44,731 bases of DNA from Acidobacteriota bacterium (GTDB lineage Bacteria > Acidobacteriota > Blastocatellia > RBC074), in contig JAFDVL010000034.1 of assembly GCA_018268995.1 (NCBI GenBank), positions 1 to 44,731 on the forward strand, given 5' to 3'. The notes beneath the pieces were generated by a model, which saw nothing but the letters and a program-made list of their open reading frames with translations, ran no database searches and was not told where the DNA came from. The translations under genes were made by a program, and so were the position numbers. This document shows, piece after piece, positions 16,618 to 25,544 of this stretch; within the stretch, counting starts at the first letter, position 1, and each line of letters begins with the position of its first letter.

Positions 16618-17940
16618 ATGGATTCTCTTTCTGGTTCCATCAATCGCCACATTTTCAAGGTAGCCGTTGTGATTGCGGCGGTCACGGTGCTGGTGAAGGT
16701 GGCTGCGCTAGGCAAGGAGATGGTTATTGCCTGGCGCTTCGGTATTGGCGATGAGTTGGATACCTTCAATGTGGCCCAGAATATTCCCTTCTTGCTGATC
16801 AGCGTTGCCGGAACCTCATTTCAAACGGCATTCATCCCCACTTATGTTCAGGTTCAAAAACGAGAAGGCTCACAGGCTGCACAACAGCTCTTTTCCAGCT
16901 CCATTGTTTGCGTCTTTTGCCTTTTCGCTTTCTTGATAATTTTGACTTTGCTCGCAGAGCCACTTTATCTCCCCTACCTGGCACAGGGATTTTCGCCAGA
17001 GAAACTTACTTTGACCAACCGATTGCTTTGGCTGGTTGCGCCAACCGTGCTTTTGGCTGGCATGAGTAATTTCTGGGGGACGGTGTTGAATGTCGGGAAT
17101 GTCTTTGCGCTGGTTGCGGCGATCCCGCTGGCAACGATCATCGTCACGATCCTTTCGTTGTTGATGGTTCCAGATTTGGGGATTTACGCTCTGGCTGGTT
17201 CTATTACCCTGGGCGCTACCACAGAGTTATTGATTATTGGCACTGCTCTGCGTCGGAAGGGCGTTTCTCTCCAGTTCAAGTGGTATGGGAAGACGCCATA
17301 CCTCAAACAAATTGCACGTTTATCTTTTTCGTTGATGCTCAGCAATTTGTTTGCCTCAGGCAGTGGATTGGTAAATGTTGCAATCGCTGCAAGCCTGGCT
17401 GCCGGGAGTGTGGCTTCGCTGGGATTTGCCAATAAACTAATTGCAATGCCTATCGGGCTGATGGCCACGGCGCTTGGCACTGCCTTGATGCCGCACTTTT
17501 CGCGCATGACGGCTGAAGAAGACTGGACACAGATTCAGCACACGCTCAAACGATTTTTACAATTATCCCTGGGCGTGACTATTCCTGTGACGATGATCAT
17601 TCTGCTCTTTGCCGAACAACTTACAAGGTTGGTGTTTCAGCGAGGTGCTTTTGATAAAGGAGACGTGAACGTCGTTTCGGTGCTGCTATTTTATCTGGCA
17701 TTGCAACTGCCTTTTTATGTTGCCAGCACCTTGATTTCACGCCTGCTGGAAGCTTTTCAAGCCAATCGGATTTTGCTTCTGGTCACGTTCTCGGATTTCA
17801 TGATGAGCGCGTTGCTGGCTTGGGTTCTCAGTAGCCGAATGCAAATTGCCGGAGTCGCTTTAGCCATCACGTTGACCCGTTGTTGTTCGTTTTTTCTGCT
17901 CTTCTTCTTTACCTATCGAGTAATTAAGAAAGCGCAATGA
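16618..17940 (+). CDS. MurJ/Wzx-type lipid-linked glycan flippase, copy 1
   Basis: A 440-residue protein with about 12-14 membrane segments, of the MviN/MATE-like flippase family. GDELDTFNVAQNIPFLLISVA followed by GTSFQTAFIPTYV is the MurJ-type N-terminal signature, and LVFQRGAFDKGDV is a conserved late loop. In this context it most likely flips the undecaprenyl-linked repeat unit, not lipid II. ATG 16618 is chosen; TTG 16591 or GTG 16606 would add up to nine residues. No good ribosome site is seen for any of them. It overlaps the next glycosyltransferase by ATGA and has a paralogue at 25545. Confidence 0.85.
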   Translation: MDSLSGSINRHIFKVAVVIAAVTVLVKVAALGKEMVIAWRFGIGDELDTFNVAQNIPFLLISVAGTSFQTAFIPTYVQVQKREGSQAAQQLFSSSIVCVFCLFAFLIILTLLAEPLYLPYLAQGFSPEKLTLTNRLLWLVAPTVLLAGMSNFWGTVLNVGNVFALVAAIPLATIIVTILSLLMVPDLGIYALAGSITLGATTELLIIGTALRRKGVSLQFKWYGKTPYLKQIARLSFSLMLSNLFASGSGLVNVAIAASLAAGSVASLGFANKLIAMPIGLMATALGTALMPHFSRMTAEEDWTQIQHTLKRFLQLSLGVTIPVTMIILLFAEQLTRLVFQRGAFDKGDVNVVSVLLFYLALQLPFYVASTLISRLLEAFQANRILLLVTFSDFMMSALLAWVLSSRMQIAGVALAITLTRCCSFFLLFFFTYRVIKKAQ

Positions 17941-19022
17941 GAATCACTTTTGTTGTACCTTCCATCCGATGTGGAGGGGCCGAAAGAATCCTGACCGCAA
18001 TGGCAAACTATTGGGCAGCAAATGGAAGGACGGTGACGATTCTTACCTTCGATAGTGAAAGTGTCACTCCCTTCTATCCGTTGTCGCCCGAGGTCAGGCT
18101 CCAGTCGTTGGATGTGCTCAGTGAAGCCAGCAATTTCGTTGCAGGTTTTCGCAACAATCTGCAACGGATTTGGGCGCTCAGAGGGGCGCTTCAGGCTACC
18201 TGCCCAGATGTTATTATCAGTTTCCTGATTCGTACCAATGTACGAGTATTGCTGGCCTCTCTTGGATTCAATACTCCCATCATTATCTCAGAGAGAAGCG
18301 ACCCTTTTCTGTCGCAACCCGGTAAGCTATGGCAAGGGCTGGCAAGAATCACCTATCCTTTCGCCAGCAAAATCACAGTGTTTACCGCGCACGCCGCAAA
18401 ATATTTTCCTGCTTCCCTGAGAAACAAGATTCGTGTTATTCCCAATCCCGTTCTTGCCTTGGATAAAAGCGCGAAGTTGCAAGCTGAAGGCTATCGGATC
18501 GTCGCAGTTGGGCGGTTGGAACACGTGAAAGGCTTTGATTTATTGCTGAAGTCTTTTGCTTTGGTTCAGCAAATATTCCCAACTGCTTCGCTGACGATTT
18601 GGGGCGAAGGTAGCCAGCGTCGGGCGTTGGAGGCATTGCGAGACGAATTGAGTTTATCCGCTCATGTATCTTTTCCGGGCGTTACCAAAGATGTGGTTCA
18701 AGCTCTGACGGAAGCAGATTTGTTTGTCCAAACTTCGCGCTGGGAAGGCTTTGGAAACGCCTTATGCGAAGCGATGTCCGTTGGCTTGCCTGTGATCTCC
18801 ACCTGTTGCAGCGGCCCTCAGGAAATTATCCGTGATGGAGTAGATGGCGTTTTAGTTCCGGTCGAGAATGTTGACGCTTTGGCAGATGCCATTTTAAATT
18901 TATTACCTGACTTTTCTAAGCGTCAGTCTCTTGCTGCAAATGCTCTTGAGATTACGAAACGATTTGCCCTGCGAAATATTATGCGGCAATGGGAACAACT
19001 ACTAACTGAAATTACCGATTAG
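17937..19022 (+). CDS. Glycosyltransferase family 4
   Basis: A 361-residue GT-B fold enzyme, cytosolic or membrane-associated. The N-terminal domain has the glycine-rich acceptor loop CGGAERIL; the C-terminal domain has VAVGRLEHVKGFDLLL and the EX7E element in SRWEGFGNALCEAMSVGLPV. It should add one sugar with retention to the growing lipid-linked unit; donor and acceptor cannot be read. It resembles AmsD/PelF-like EPS transferases. It is translationally coupled to the upstream flippase. Confidence 0.88.
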   Translation: MRITFVVPSIRCGGAERILTAMANYWAANGRTVTILTFDSESVTPFYPLSPEVRLQSLDVLSEASNFVAGFRNNLQRIWALRGALQATCPDVIISFLIRTNVRVLLASLGFNTPIIISERSDPFLSQPGKLWQGLARITYPFASKITVFTAHAAKYFPASLRNKIRVIPNPVLALDKSAKLQAEGYRIVAVGRLEHVKGFDLLLKSFALVQQIFPTASLTIWGEGSQRRALEALRDELSLSAHVSFPGVTKDVVQALTEADLFVQTSRWEGFGNALCEAMSVGLPVISTCCSGPQEIIRDGVDGVLVPVENVDALADAILNLLPDFSKRQSLAANALEITKRFALRNIMRQWEQLLTEITD

Positions 19023-19071
19023 CAGATGTCCGACGATTTGATTTGTGACAGTTGCCCCTTTAGGGAAATGA

Positions 19072-19839
19072 ATGCCGACCCCTCAAATAACGACTTCTTC
19101 TGAAAGTCTTGTGTTTTCTTTTTGCCGAGTATTATGGCGAGATTTAGGCTTACGACGCATCCGATTGTTCCGCAGTTTGTGGGCATTTCTGATTCGCCTA
19201 TGGCTGATCCAATCTAAGAACCCTGCACAAGATCGAACCCATTTCGACCAGATTTACAGCCAGAAAGCTGATCCCTGGAATTATCAGCTTGAAATTCAAC
19301 AGGAGCGATACCGCAGCGCTTTGCAATTTCTGGATGAAATTCCACCGGATAAACAAGCGCTGCGTGCTTTGGAAATTGGTTGTAGCGAAGGCCGGTTTAC
19401 CCGGCTCTTAGCTGTGCGTTGCGATTCTCTTTTGGCGTTGGATATTTCTGCTATTGCCTTAGACCGCGCCAAAGAGCGATGCGCTGATCTGCCACAAGTA
19501 AAGTTTTACGAATGGAATTTGAGCAAAGATCCTTCGCCGGGAATATTCGATTTAGTGACGGTCATGGATGTGCTTGAATACTATTACAGCCCATCGGCTT
19601 TGCGTGCCGCGCGTGACAAAATCGTAGATATGGTTGCGCCGGGGGGCTATCTTCTGATCACGACCTCAAAGGCACGCGACTTTATCGAAGCCTCGCATTG
19701 GGCGCGGTGGCTGTATTGCGGCAGCCATGTGCTTTCTTGTATTGCACAACACCCAGACCTGATTGCTTGTAAAAAGGCTGAGATGGATATTCACGCACAG
19801 GCCCTTTTTCGCAAGCGAGATGTGTCGCCAAATTCGTAG
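19072..19839 (+). CDS. NodS-like SAM-dependent methyltransferase
   Basis: A 255-residue protein with an N-terminal extension of about 55 residues before the catalytic core. The core matches NodS-type N-methyltransferases: HFDQIYSQKADPWNY, ALEIGCSEGRFTRLLA (motif I), RCDSLLALDIS and VTVMDVLEYYY. NodS methylates the amino group exposed by deacetylation of a glucosamine in nodulation factors. Here the next gene, ten bases on, is a polysaccharide deacetylase-like protein, so the two may act in sequence on an amino sugar of the exopolysaccharide. That coupling is inference. The ATG at 19072 follows a TAGGGA-type site. Confidence 0.82.
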   Translation: MPTPQITTSSESLVFSFCRVLWRDLGLRRIRLFRSLWAFLIRLWLIQSKNPAQDRTHFDQIYSQKADPWNYQLEIQQERYRSALQFLDEIPPDKQALRALEIGCSEGRFTRLLAVRCDSLLALDISAIALDRAKERCADLPQVKFYEWNLSKDPSPGIFDLVTVMDVLEYYYSPSALRAARDKIVDMVAPGGYLLITTSKARDFIEASHWARWLYCGSHVLSCIAQHPDLIACKKAEMDIHAQALFRKRDVSPNS

Positions 19840-19849
19840 CTAATAAAGA

Positions 19850-20638
19850 ATGTCGGCTCGCTATTTACTTCGCTTTGATGACATTTGCCCGACGATGAAT
19901 TGGGACGTGTGGAATGAAGTCGAGGCCATCTTGCAGCGACATGATATTTGTCCTTTGTTGGCAGTTGTTCCTGATAATCAAGACCCCGAATTACAATGCT
20001 TTCCTGCTGTGCCAGACTTTTGGGATCGAGTTCGGCGCTGGCAATTGCGCGGCTGGGCAATCGCGCTCCATGGCTTTCAGCACAAGTTTATAACCGCAGA
20101 TGCAGGGTTGATTGGTCTGAATCACTTCAGCGAATTTGCCGGGTTGTCTCAGCAAGATCAATTGGAAAAGTTGGAACAAGCACTCGCCATTTTTCAGCAG
20201 GAAAATATTACCCCGAATGCCTGGTCGGCTCCGGCACACTCTTTTGATCAGATCACTTTGCAATGTCTTTCAGAAAAAGGGCCGTACGTTATTAGTGATG
20301 GGTTGTTTTTGTATCCGCAAACAGACTCACAAGGATTATTTTGGGTTCCGCAACAACTCTCGGATTTTCGTTCATTTCCGTTCGGTGTATACACCGTATG
20401 TTTTCATCCGAATCATTGGGATCGCACGCAATTGCAAGACTTCGAGCGGAATATTGTTGCTTATCAAAGTCGTCTCACAAGTCTACCGGAAATTATTGAA
20501 GCCTATAAAAATCGGAAACCCTTGCTGAGCGCGGCAACATTAGCGAAATGGGGTGGCGCAGCGTTAAGGCTCAAACAGCGATTGCGTCTGCGGCACAGGC
20601 TTTTTTCGGCAGCCCGTAAGCAGCGGGGAATGACGTAG
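19850..20638 (+). CDS. Polysaccharide deacetylase-like protein (DUF2334-like)
   Basis: A 262-residue carbohydrate-esterase-4-like barrel. YLLRFDDICPTMN carries the Asp-Asp pair expected for catalysis and metal binding, WAIALHGFQHKF the HxxxH metal ligands, and AWSAPAHSFD the third motif. The CFHPNHWD segment supplies a late histidine. It has no signal peptide, so it would act in the cytosol on a nucleotide- or lipid-linked sugar. The C-terminus is basic (RLKQRLRLRHRLF), perhaps for membrane binding. The stop codon overlaps the GTG start of the next gene by one base. Confidence 0.78.
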   Translation: MSARYLLRFDDICPTMNWDVWNEVEAILQRHDICPLLAVVPDNQDPELQCFPAVPDFWDRVRRWQLRGWAIALHGFQHKFITADAGLIGLNHFSEFAGLSQQDQLEKLEQALAIFQQENITPNAWSAPAHSFDQITLQCLSEKGPYVISDGLFLYPQTDSQGLFWVPQQLSDFRSFPFGVYTVCFHPNHWDRTQLQDFERNIVAYQSRLTSLPEIIEAYKNRKPLLSAATLAKWGGAALRLKQRLRLRHRLFSAARKQRGMT

Positions 20639-21750
20639 TGAAAATCACGTTTCTTGTCCGTGCCCTTAACCTGGGCGGGGCGCAAACTCAAATGGTGGTG
20701 CTGGCAAAAAAGCTACAGGAACGAGGCCACCAGATTCAGGTGATCGCGTTTTATGATGGCGTCCACAAAAAGACTTTATTGGAATCGAACGTTGCTGTGC
20801 ATACGCTGGATAAACGTGGGCGATGGGATGTAATTGGGTTTTTGTGGCGCTTAATCAAACTGGTGCGTCACCAATCCCCCGATGTTCTCTACGGATATTT
20901 GGCGACCAGTAATCTTTTGACAAGCTTCCTGCGGCTTTTTGTTCCTCAGTCAAAAGCTGTCTGGGGGCTGCGGGTTGCTGATCTCAAACTTGAATATTAT
21001 GGGTGGCTATCTCGCCTGCTTTGTTTTTTGGAGCAAAAACTGGCCTGGACAGCCTCACTGGTAATTGCGAATTCACAGGCGGGGATGCGCTTTGCTGTTG
21101 GTCAGGGCGTGCCTGCAAAAAAGATTATTGCGATTCCGAATGGCATAGACATCGAAAAATTTTATCCTGACGAATCGGCGCGAAAAAGAACGCGGGCGGC
21201 CTGGAAAGTGGCTGCTAATGAACTTTTGATTGGAATAGTGGGTAGGATTGATCCTATCAAAGAACATAAAGTCTTTTTGTCGGCGGCAGCCAGGCTGCGC
21301 CAACAATACCCCAACGCTCGCTTCGCTTGCGTAGGGGAAAGTGTAAATAACCAATATCAAGAAGAATTATATGCCCTCGTCGAGACGTTAGGATTGCAAC
21401 AAAGTGTGATCTGGACAGGCGCACAATATGATATGCTGGGCGTCTATAACTCGCTGGATCTCTTAACAAATTCCTCTTCCAGCGAAGGTTTTTCTAACGT
21501 AATTGGCGAAGCAATGGCGTGTGGAGTTCCTTGTGTGGTGACAGATGTTGGTGATTCGGCTTTGATTGTAAGCTCCGCAGGCGTTGTCGTTTCTGTGAAC
21601 GATCCGGCGGCTTTGGTAAGTGGATGGTTGGCCTGTTTGCGTCAGCAGTCCCCGGAATTAGGTGCGCAAGCCCGACAGCGAATCTGTCGGGAATTCAGTG
21701 TTTCGGCCCTGGTGGACAGAACAGAAGCCACGTTAATGGCGATAGGATAG
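20638..21750 (+). CDS. Glycosyltransferase family 4 (paralogue pair A, copy 1)
   Basis: The 370-residue GT-B enzyme starts with GTG directly on the preceding stop (TAGTG). Motifs: ALNLGGAQTQMVVLA (N-terminal loop), IPNGIDIEKFYPD, GRIDPIKEHKVFL and SSSEGFSNVIGEAMACGVPC containing the EX7E pair. Its closest relative in the window is the enzyme at 28640, sharing GRWDVIGFLW/ARWDVIGFLF and the same C-terminal block. It is expected to transfer a hexose or amino sugar in repeat-unit assembly. Confidence 0.88.
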   Translation: MKITFLVRALNLGGAQTQMVVLAKKLQERGHQIQVIAFYDGVHKKTLLESNVAVHTLDKRGRWDVIGFLWRLIKLVRHQSPDVLYGYLATSNLLTSFLRLFVPQSKAVWGLRVADLKLEYYGWLSRLLCFLEQKLAWTASLVIANSQAGMRFAVGQGVPAKKIIAIPNGIDIEKFYPDESARKRTRAAWKVAANELLIGIVGRIDPIKEHKVFLSAAARLRQQYPNARFACVGESVNNQYQEELYALVETLGLQQSVIWTGAQYDMLGVYNSLDLLTNSSSSEGFSNVIGEAMACGVPCVVTDVGDSALIVSSAGVVVSVNDPAALVSGWLACLRQQSPELGAQARQRICREFSVSALVDRTEATLMAIG

Positions 21751-21758
21751 AACAACCC

Positions 21759-22991
21759 ATGACAGCATTACCGAGAGTAACGAATTCGAACGCTTCTCTT
21801 TCTCTAGTGTCTGAGAAACTGGGAACGTTAATCGAAAAAGCTCATCGCCCCATTCGCATCACGCACATTATTACCGGCCTGAATCTTGGTGGGGCTGAAA
21901 TGATGCTCTATAAGGTGTTGCTACAAATGAATCGCGATGCCTTTCAAGCAGAAGTGATCTCTTTGCGAGAGATGGGCGCTTTAGGTGAAAAAATTGCCAA
22001 ATTGGGAATTCCCGTGCGGACGTTGAATATGCGGCCTGGGGTGCCAGACCCGCGCGCCTTGTGGCGGCTGGTCAGAATCCTGAAACGCCAGTCACCAGAT
22101 TTGATTCAGTCCTGGATGTATCACGCCAATTTGATGGGCGGAATTGCTGCGAAATTGGCTGGGAATATCCCCATTGTGTGGGGCATTCATCACAGCAACT
22201 TTGACCCCAAGAAAAGCAAGCGCCAAACAGTCTGGACAATGAAAGCCGGAGCGTTGCTTTCCAGCCGGGTGCCCCGCGAAATCATTTGCTGCGGTGAGGT
22301 TCCGAAGCGCGTTCATATTGAAATGGGATACGACGCTAAAAAAACAGTCGCGATTCCGAATGGCTTTGATCTCACAAAATTTCACCCTGATCCGCAGGCG
22401 CGTACCTCAGTGCGGCAGGAGCTAAATATCCCTGTTAACGCTCCGCTGGTTGGATTAATTGCTCGCTACCACCCGAAGAAAGATCACCACACCTTTGTTC
22501 AGGCTGCCGAACTCCTTCATCGCACGCAACCTGACGTCTTTTTCCTGCTTTGTGGTACTGACATCAGCGCGGCGAATAAAGAGCTGGTAGCTTGGATTCG
22601 AGCCGCAGGCATAGAAGATCGTTGTCGGCTATTAGGGATTCGTGAAGATATGCCGCGCATCACCGCTGCCTTGGACGTTGCCACTTCTGTATCGTCATAC
22701 GGGGAAGGTTTTCCCATTGTGATGGGCGAAGCAATGGCGTGTGGCGTTCCCTGTGTGGTGACAGATGTTGGGGATTCAGCCCATTTAGTCGGTACCACTG
22801 GATTAGTTGTTCCACCTCAAGACCCACTGAAGTTGTCACAGGCCTGGCGATGCCTGCTACAGTTAGATCGCGAAACCAAGTCACGTTTAGGGCGGGATGC
22901 TCGCCATCGGATTGCGGATAACTTTAGTTTGCCCATCATCGTCAGCAGGTATGAGCAGGTCTATCATCGAGTTGCTGGCGTCTTTGTCTAA
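21759..22991 (+). CDS. Glycosyltransferase family 4 (paralogue pair B, copy 1)
   Basis: The protein has 410 residues if translation starts at ATG 21759. An open frame reaches back to 21624 but overlaps the upstream gene by over 100 bases and is not needed. A 30-residue Ser-rich lead is followed by HIITGLNLGGAEMMLYKVL, WMYHANLMGGIAAKL, IPNGFDLTKFHPD, GLIARYHPKKDHHTF and EGFPIVMGEAMACGVPC (EX7E). It pairs with the enzyme at 31325, sharing the WMYHA(N/D)L segment. A 56 bp stretch is nearly identical in DNA to the upstream enzyme gene. Confidence 0.87.
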   Translation: MTALPRVTNSNASLSLVSEKLGTLIEKAHRPIRITHIITGLNLGGAEMMLYKVLLQMNRDAFQAEVISLREMGALGEKIAKLGIPVRTLNMRPGVPDPRALWRLVRILKRQSPDLIQSWMYHANLMGGIAAKLAGNIPIVWGIHHSNFDPKKSKRQTVWTMKAGALLSSRVPREIICCGEVPKRVHIEMGYDAKKTVAIPNGFDLTKFHPDPQARTSVRQELNIPVNAPLVGLIARYHPKKDHHTFVQAAELLHRTQPDVFFLLCGTDISAANKELVAWIRAAGIEDRCRLLGIREDMPRITAALDVATSVSSYGEGFPIVMGEAMACGVPCVVTDVGDSAHLVGTTGLVVPPQDPLKLSQAWRCLLQLDRETKSRLGRDARHRIADNFSLPIIVSRYEQVYHRVAGVFV

Positions 22992-23025
22992 ATAGTTTTG
23001 GTGTACGTTGGAGCAATGTTTTCGC

Positions 23026-23583
23026 GTGAATAATATTACGATTCATCCCACCAACATTTCGGATGTTTTGTTGCTTACCTCTCCGGTGTACCATGATGAT
23101 CGAGGCGTTTTCACTGAAACCTATCAGCAGGCAAAGCTGGCTGAACTGGGTCTTACATTGCCTTTTGTTCAGGATAACCAATCAGGCTCACATCAGGGGG
23201 TTTTACGAGGGCTGCATTATCAAATTCGTCAGCCGCAAGGGAAATTGGTGCGCGTGCTGAGCGGCGAGATTTATGATGTTGCTGTAGATTTACGTCGTCA
23301 CTCGGTAACCTTTGGGCAATGGGTGGGAAATAACCTTTCCGCGCAGAGTCGGCAGCAAATTTGGATTCCGCCGGGCTTTGCACATGGATTCTATGTTTTA
23401 AGCGAATGGGCAGAGGTGCTTTACAAAACCACGGATTATTATGCTCCACAATGGGAACGCACCTTGTTATGGAATGACCCTCAATTGGGGATTGAATGGC
23501 CATTACTTCCCCACAAACCAGTCCTTATTTCCACGAAAGATGCTGAAGGGCAGTTGTTAAGCACGGCAGAGCTTTTCGATTAA
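23026..23583 (+). CDS. rfbC: dTDP-4-dehydrorhamnose 3,5-epimerase
   Basis: The 185-residue cupin-fold enzyme converts dTDP-4-keto-6-deoxy-glucose to the 4-keto-L-rhamnose form. Seen: YHDDRGVFTETYQ, NQSGSHQGVLRGLHYQ with the catalytic His, GKLVRVLSGEIYDVAVDLR and IPPGFAHGFYVLSE. Length is standard. GTG 23026 is chosen because TTG 23008 has no ribosome site and adds non-conserved residues; GGAG at 23010-23013 is somewhat far (12 bases). It is followed three bases later by rfbB. Confidence 0.92.
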   Translation: MNNITIHPTNISDVLLLTSPVYHDDRGVFTETYQQAKLAELGLTLPFVQDNQSGSHQGVLRGLHYQIRQPQGKLVRVLSGEIYDVAVDLRRHSVTFGQWVGNNLSAQSRQQIWIPPGFAHGFYVLSEWAEVLYKTTDYYAPQWERTLLWNDPQLGIEWPLLPHKPVLISTKDAEGQLLSTAELFD

Positions 23584-23586
23584 GAC

Positions 23587-24672
23587 ATGCAAAACGTATT
23601 AGTCACAGGCGGAGCGGGGTTCATCGGCTCCAACTTCATTCGCTATTTATTACCATCCGAACCCCAGATAAAAATCGTCAACCTGGATGCCCTTACTTAT
23701 GCAGGCAGTTTGGAGAATCTGACCGACGTAGCGAACGAGCCCCGGTACACTTTCGTGCAGGGAAATATTTGCAACGAGGAGTTGGTTTTAAGCCTCCTCC
23801 GTCAACACCGGATTGATACTGTCGTCCATTTTGCAGCGGAATCGCACGTAGATCGTTCGATTAGCAATCCACATCAGTTTATCGAAACCAATGTGGTTGG
23901 AACCTTGAGCTTATTAACCGCTTGTCGGCGGGTGTGGCTGGAAGAAAAGGCGTTGCCTTTAGCAGCAGTGCGGTTTCATCATGTCTCAACAGATGAGGTT
24001 TATGGAACGCTCCAGCCAACCGATCCTGCCTTCTCTGAAACAACTCCTTACGCACCCAATTCGCCTTATGCCGCTTCCAAGGCGTCCAGCGATCATTTAG
24101 TCAGAGCCTATCATCACACGTATGGTTTGCCCGTCACGATTACTAATTGCTCAAATAATTATGGGCCGTACCAATTCCCCGAAAAGCTGATTCCCTTGAT
24201 GCTTCTGAATGCGTTGACGGGACAGCCGCTACCGATTTACGGCGATGGGCAACAGATCAGAGATTGGTTGTACGTGTCGGATCACTGCGAAGCCATCAAG
24301 CTGGTGATCACACAGGGGAGAAGTGGCGAAACCTATAATATTGGTGGTAACAATCAGCCCGCGAATCTGGAAATTGTGCAAGAGCTTTGTGCCTTGCTGG
24401 ATGAATTGGTTCCCGATTCGCCGCACTGTCCTCATAAATCGTTGATTCATTATGTTGCCGACCGTCCGGGGCATGATCGTCGCTATGCAATTGACATTGC
24501 CAAAGTAAAAACAGAGGTGGGATGGGAACCGCGTGAGTCTTTAATCTCTGGTTTGCGAAAGACCGTCAATTGGTATTTAGCCAATTCAGAATGGATCGCG
24601 AAGATCAGCCAACAGAAGAATTATCAGCAATGGCTGCATAAGAATTACCAGCAACGAGGTGTGCAGAAATGA
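23587..24672 (+). CDS. rfbB: dTDP-glucose 4,6-dehydratase
   Basis: A 361-residue extended short-chain dehydrogenase that makes dTDP-4-keto-6-deoxyglucose from dTDP-glucose. [12 protein letters not shown] binds [14 protein letters not shown] carries the Thr-Asp-Glu active-site set; [12 protein letters not shown] is the YxxxK pair; [13 protein letters not shown] and [14 protein letters not shown] are family signatures. It overlaps rfbA by ATGA. Confidence 0.96.
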   Translation: MQNVLVTGGAGFIGSNFIRYLLPSEPQIKIVNLDALTYAGSLENLTDVANEPRYTFVQGNICNEELVLSLLRQHRIDTVVHFAAESHVDRSISNPHQFIETNVVGTLSLLTACRRVWLEEKALPLAAVRFHHVSTDEVYGTLQPTDPAFSETTPYAPNSPYAASKASSDHLVRAYHHTYGLPVTITNCSNNYGPYQFPEKLIPLMLLNALTGQPLPIYGDGQQIRDWLYVSDHCEAIKLVITQGRSGETYNIGGNNQPANLEIVQELCALLDELVPDSPHCPHKSLIHYVADRPGHDRRYAIDIAKVKTEVGWEPRESLISGLRKTVNWYLANSEWIAKISQQKNYQQWLHKNYQQRGVQK

Positions 24673-25535
24673 AAGGCATCATTTTGGCCGGGGGCAAGGG
24701 AACACGTTTACATCCGTTGACGCTGGCAATCAGCAAACAGTTGCTGCCAGTTTACAACAAGCCGATGATTTACTATCCCCTGTCTATGCTGATGCTGGCC
24801 GGGATCAGGGACATTTTAGTTATCAGCACGCCAGAAGATGCGCCATCTTTTCAGAAGCTTTTACTGGATGGGCGTCAATGGGGGATTCGTTTTACTTATG
24901 CTATTCAAAATGAGCCTCGTGGGTTAGCTGATGCCTTCTTGGTTGGTTCCGAATTCGTCGCAAATGAACCTGTTTGCCTGATCTTAGGCGATAACATTTT
25001 TTTTGGACACGGCTTACCAGAAAAGTTAGTGAAAGCCTCGAAACTAACGCAAGGTGCCCTTGTTTTTGCCTATCCGGTCAAAGACCCCGAAAGATATGGC
25101 GTAGTTGAATTTGATGATGAAGGAAGGGCCTTAGATATTGAAGAAAAGCCACTTCACCCCCGCTCGAATTTTGCCGTTCCTGGTATCTATTTCTATGATG
25201 GGACTGTCGTGCAGAAAGCCAGTAGCCTAATGCCCTCGTCTCGCGGGGAAATCGAAATAACGGATCTGAATAAACTCTATTTGGCAGAAAAACAGTTGCA
25301 GGTAGAACAAATGGGACGCGGCGTGGCCTGGCTGGATGCAGGGACGCACGAATCGCTGATGCAGGCAGCTGGTTTTGTCCAGGCAGTAGAGGATCGGCAG
25401 GGAATGATGATCTCTTGCCCGGAAGAGATCGCGTACCGTAAAGGATTTATCAGCAGAGAACAATTAACGAGACTGGCAGATGGTCTTGGCAATACAAGCT
25501 ATGCCAAATATCTGCTTGAATTGACGAAACACTAA
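24669..25535 (+). CDS. rfbA: Glucose-1-phosphate thymidylyltransferase
   Basis: A 288-residue nucleotidyltransferase forming dTDP-glucose from glucose-1-phosphate and dTTP. Seen: [20 protein letters not shown] (nucleotide loop), [31 protein letters not shown] with the metal-binding Asp, [16 protein letters not shown] and [16 protein letters not shown]. Length and motifs are those of the short tetrameric RmlA class. It completes an rfbC-B-A set; rfbD (dTDP-4-dehydrorhamnose reductase) is not in the window. Confidence 0.96.
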   Translation: MKGIILAGGKGTRLHPLTLAISKQLLPVYNKPMIYYPLSMLMLAGIRDILVISTPEDAPSFQKLLLDGRQWGIRFTYAIQNEPRGLADAFLVGSEFVANEPVCLILGDNIFFGHGLPEKLVKASKLTQGALVFAYPVKDPERYGVVEFDDEGRALDIEEKPLHPRSNFAVPGIYFYDGTVVQKASSLMPSSRGEIEITDLNKLYLAEKQLQVEQMGRGVAWLDAGTHESLMQAAGFVQAVEDRQGMMISCPEEIAYRKGFISREQLTRLADGLGNTSYAKYLLELTKH

Positions 25536-25544
25536 GTAAGATAG

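Noticed and set aside
21624..21758. N-terminal extension of the glycosyltransferase at 21759
   Set aside because: It overlaps the upstream gene by over 100 bases and encodes nothing conserved.
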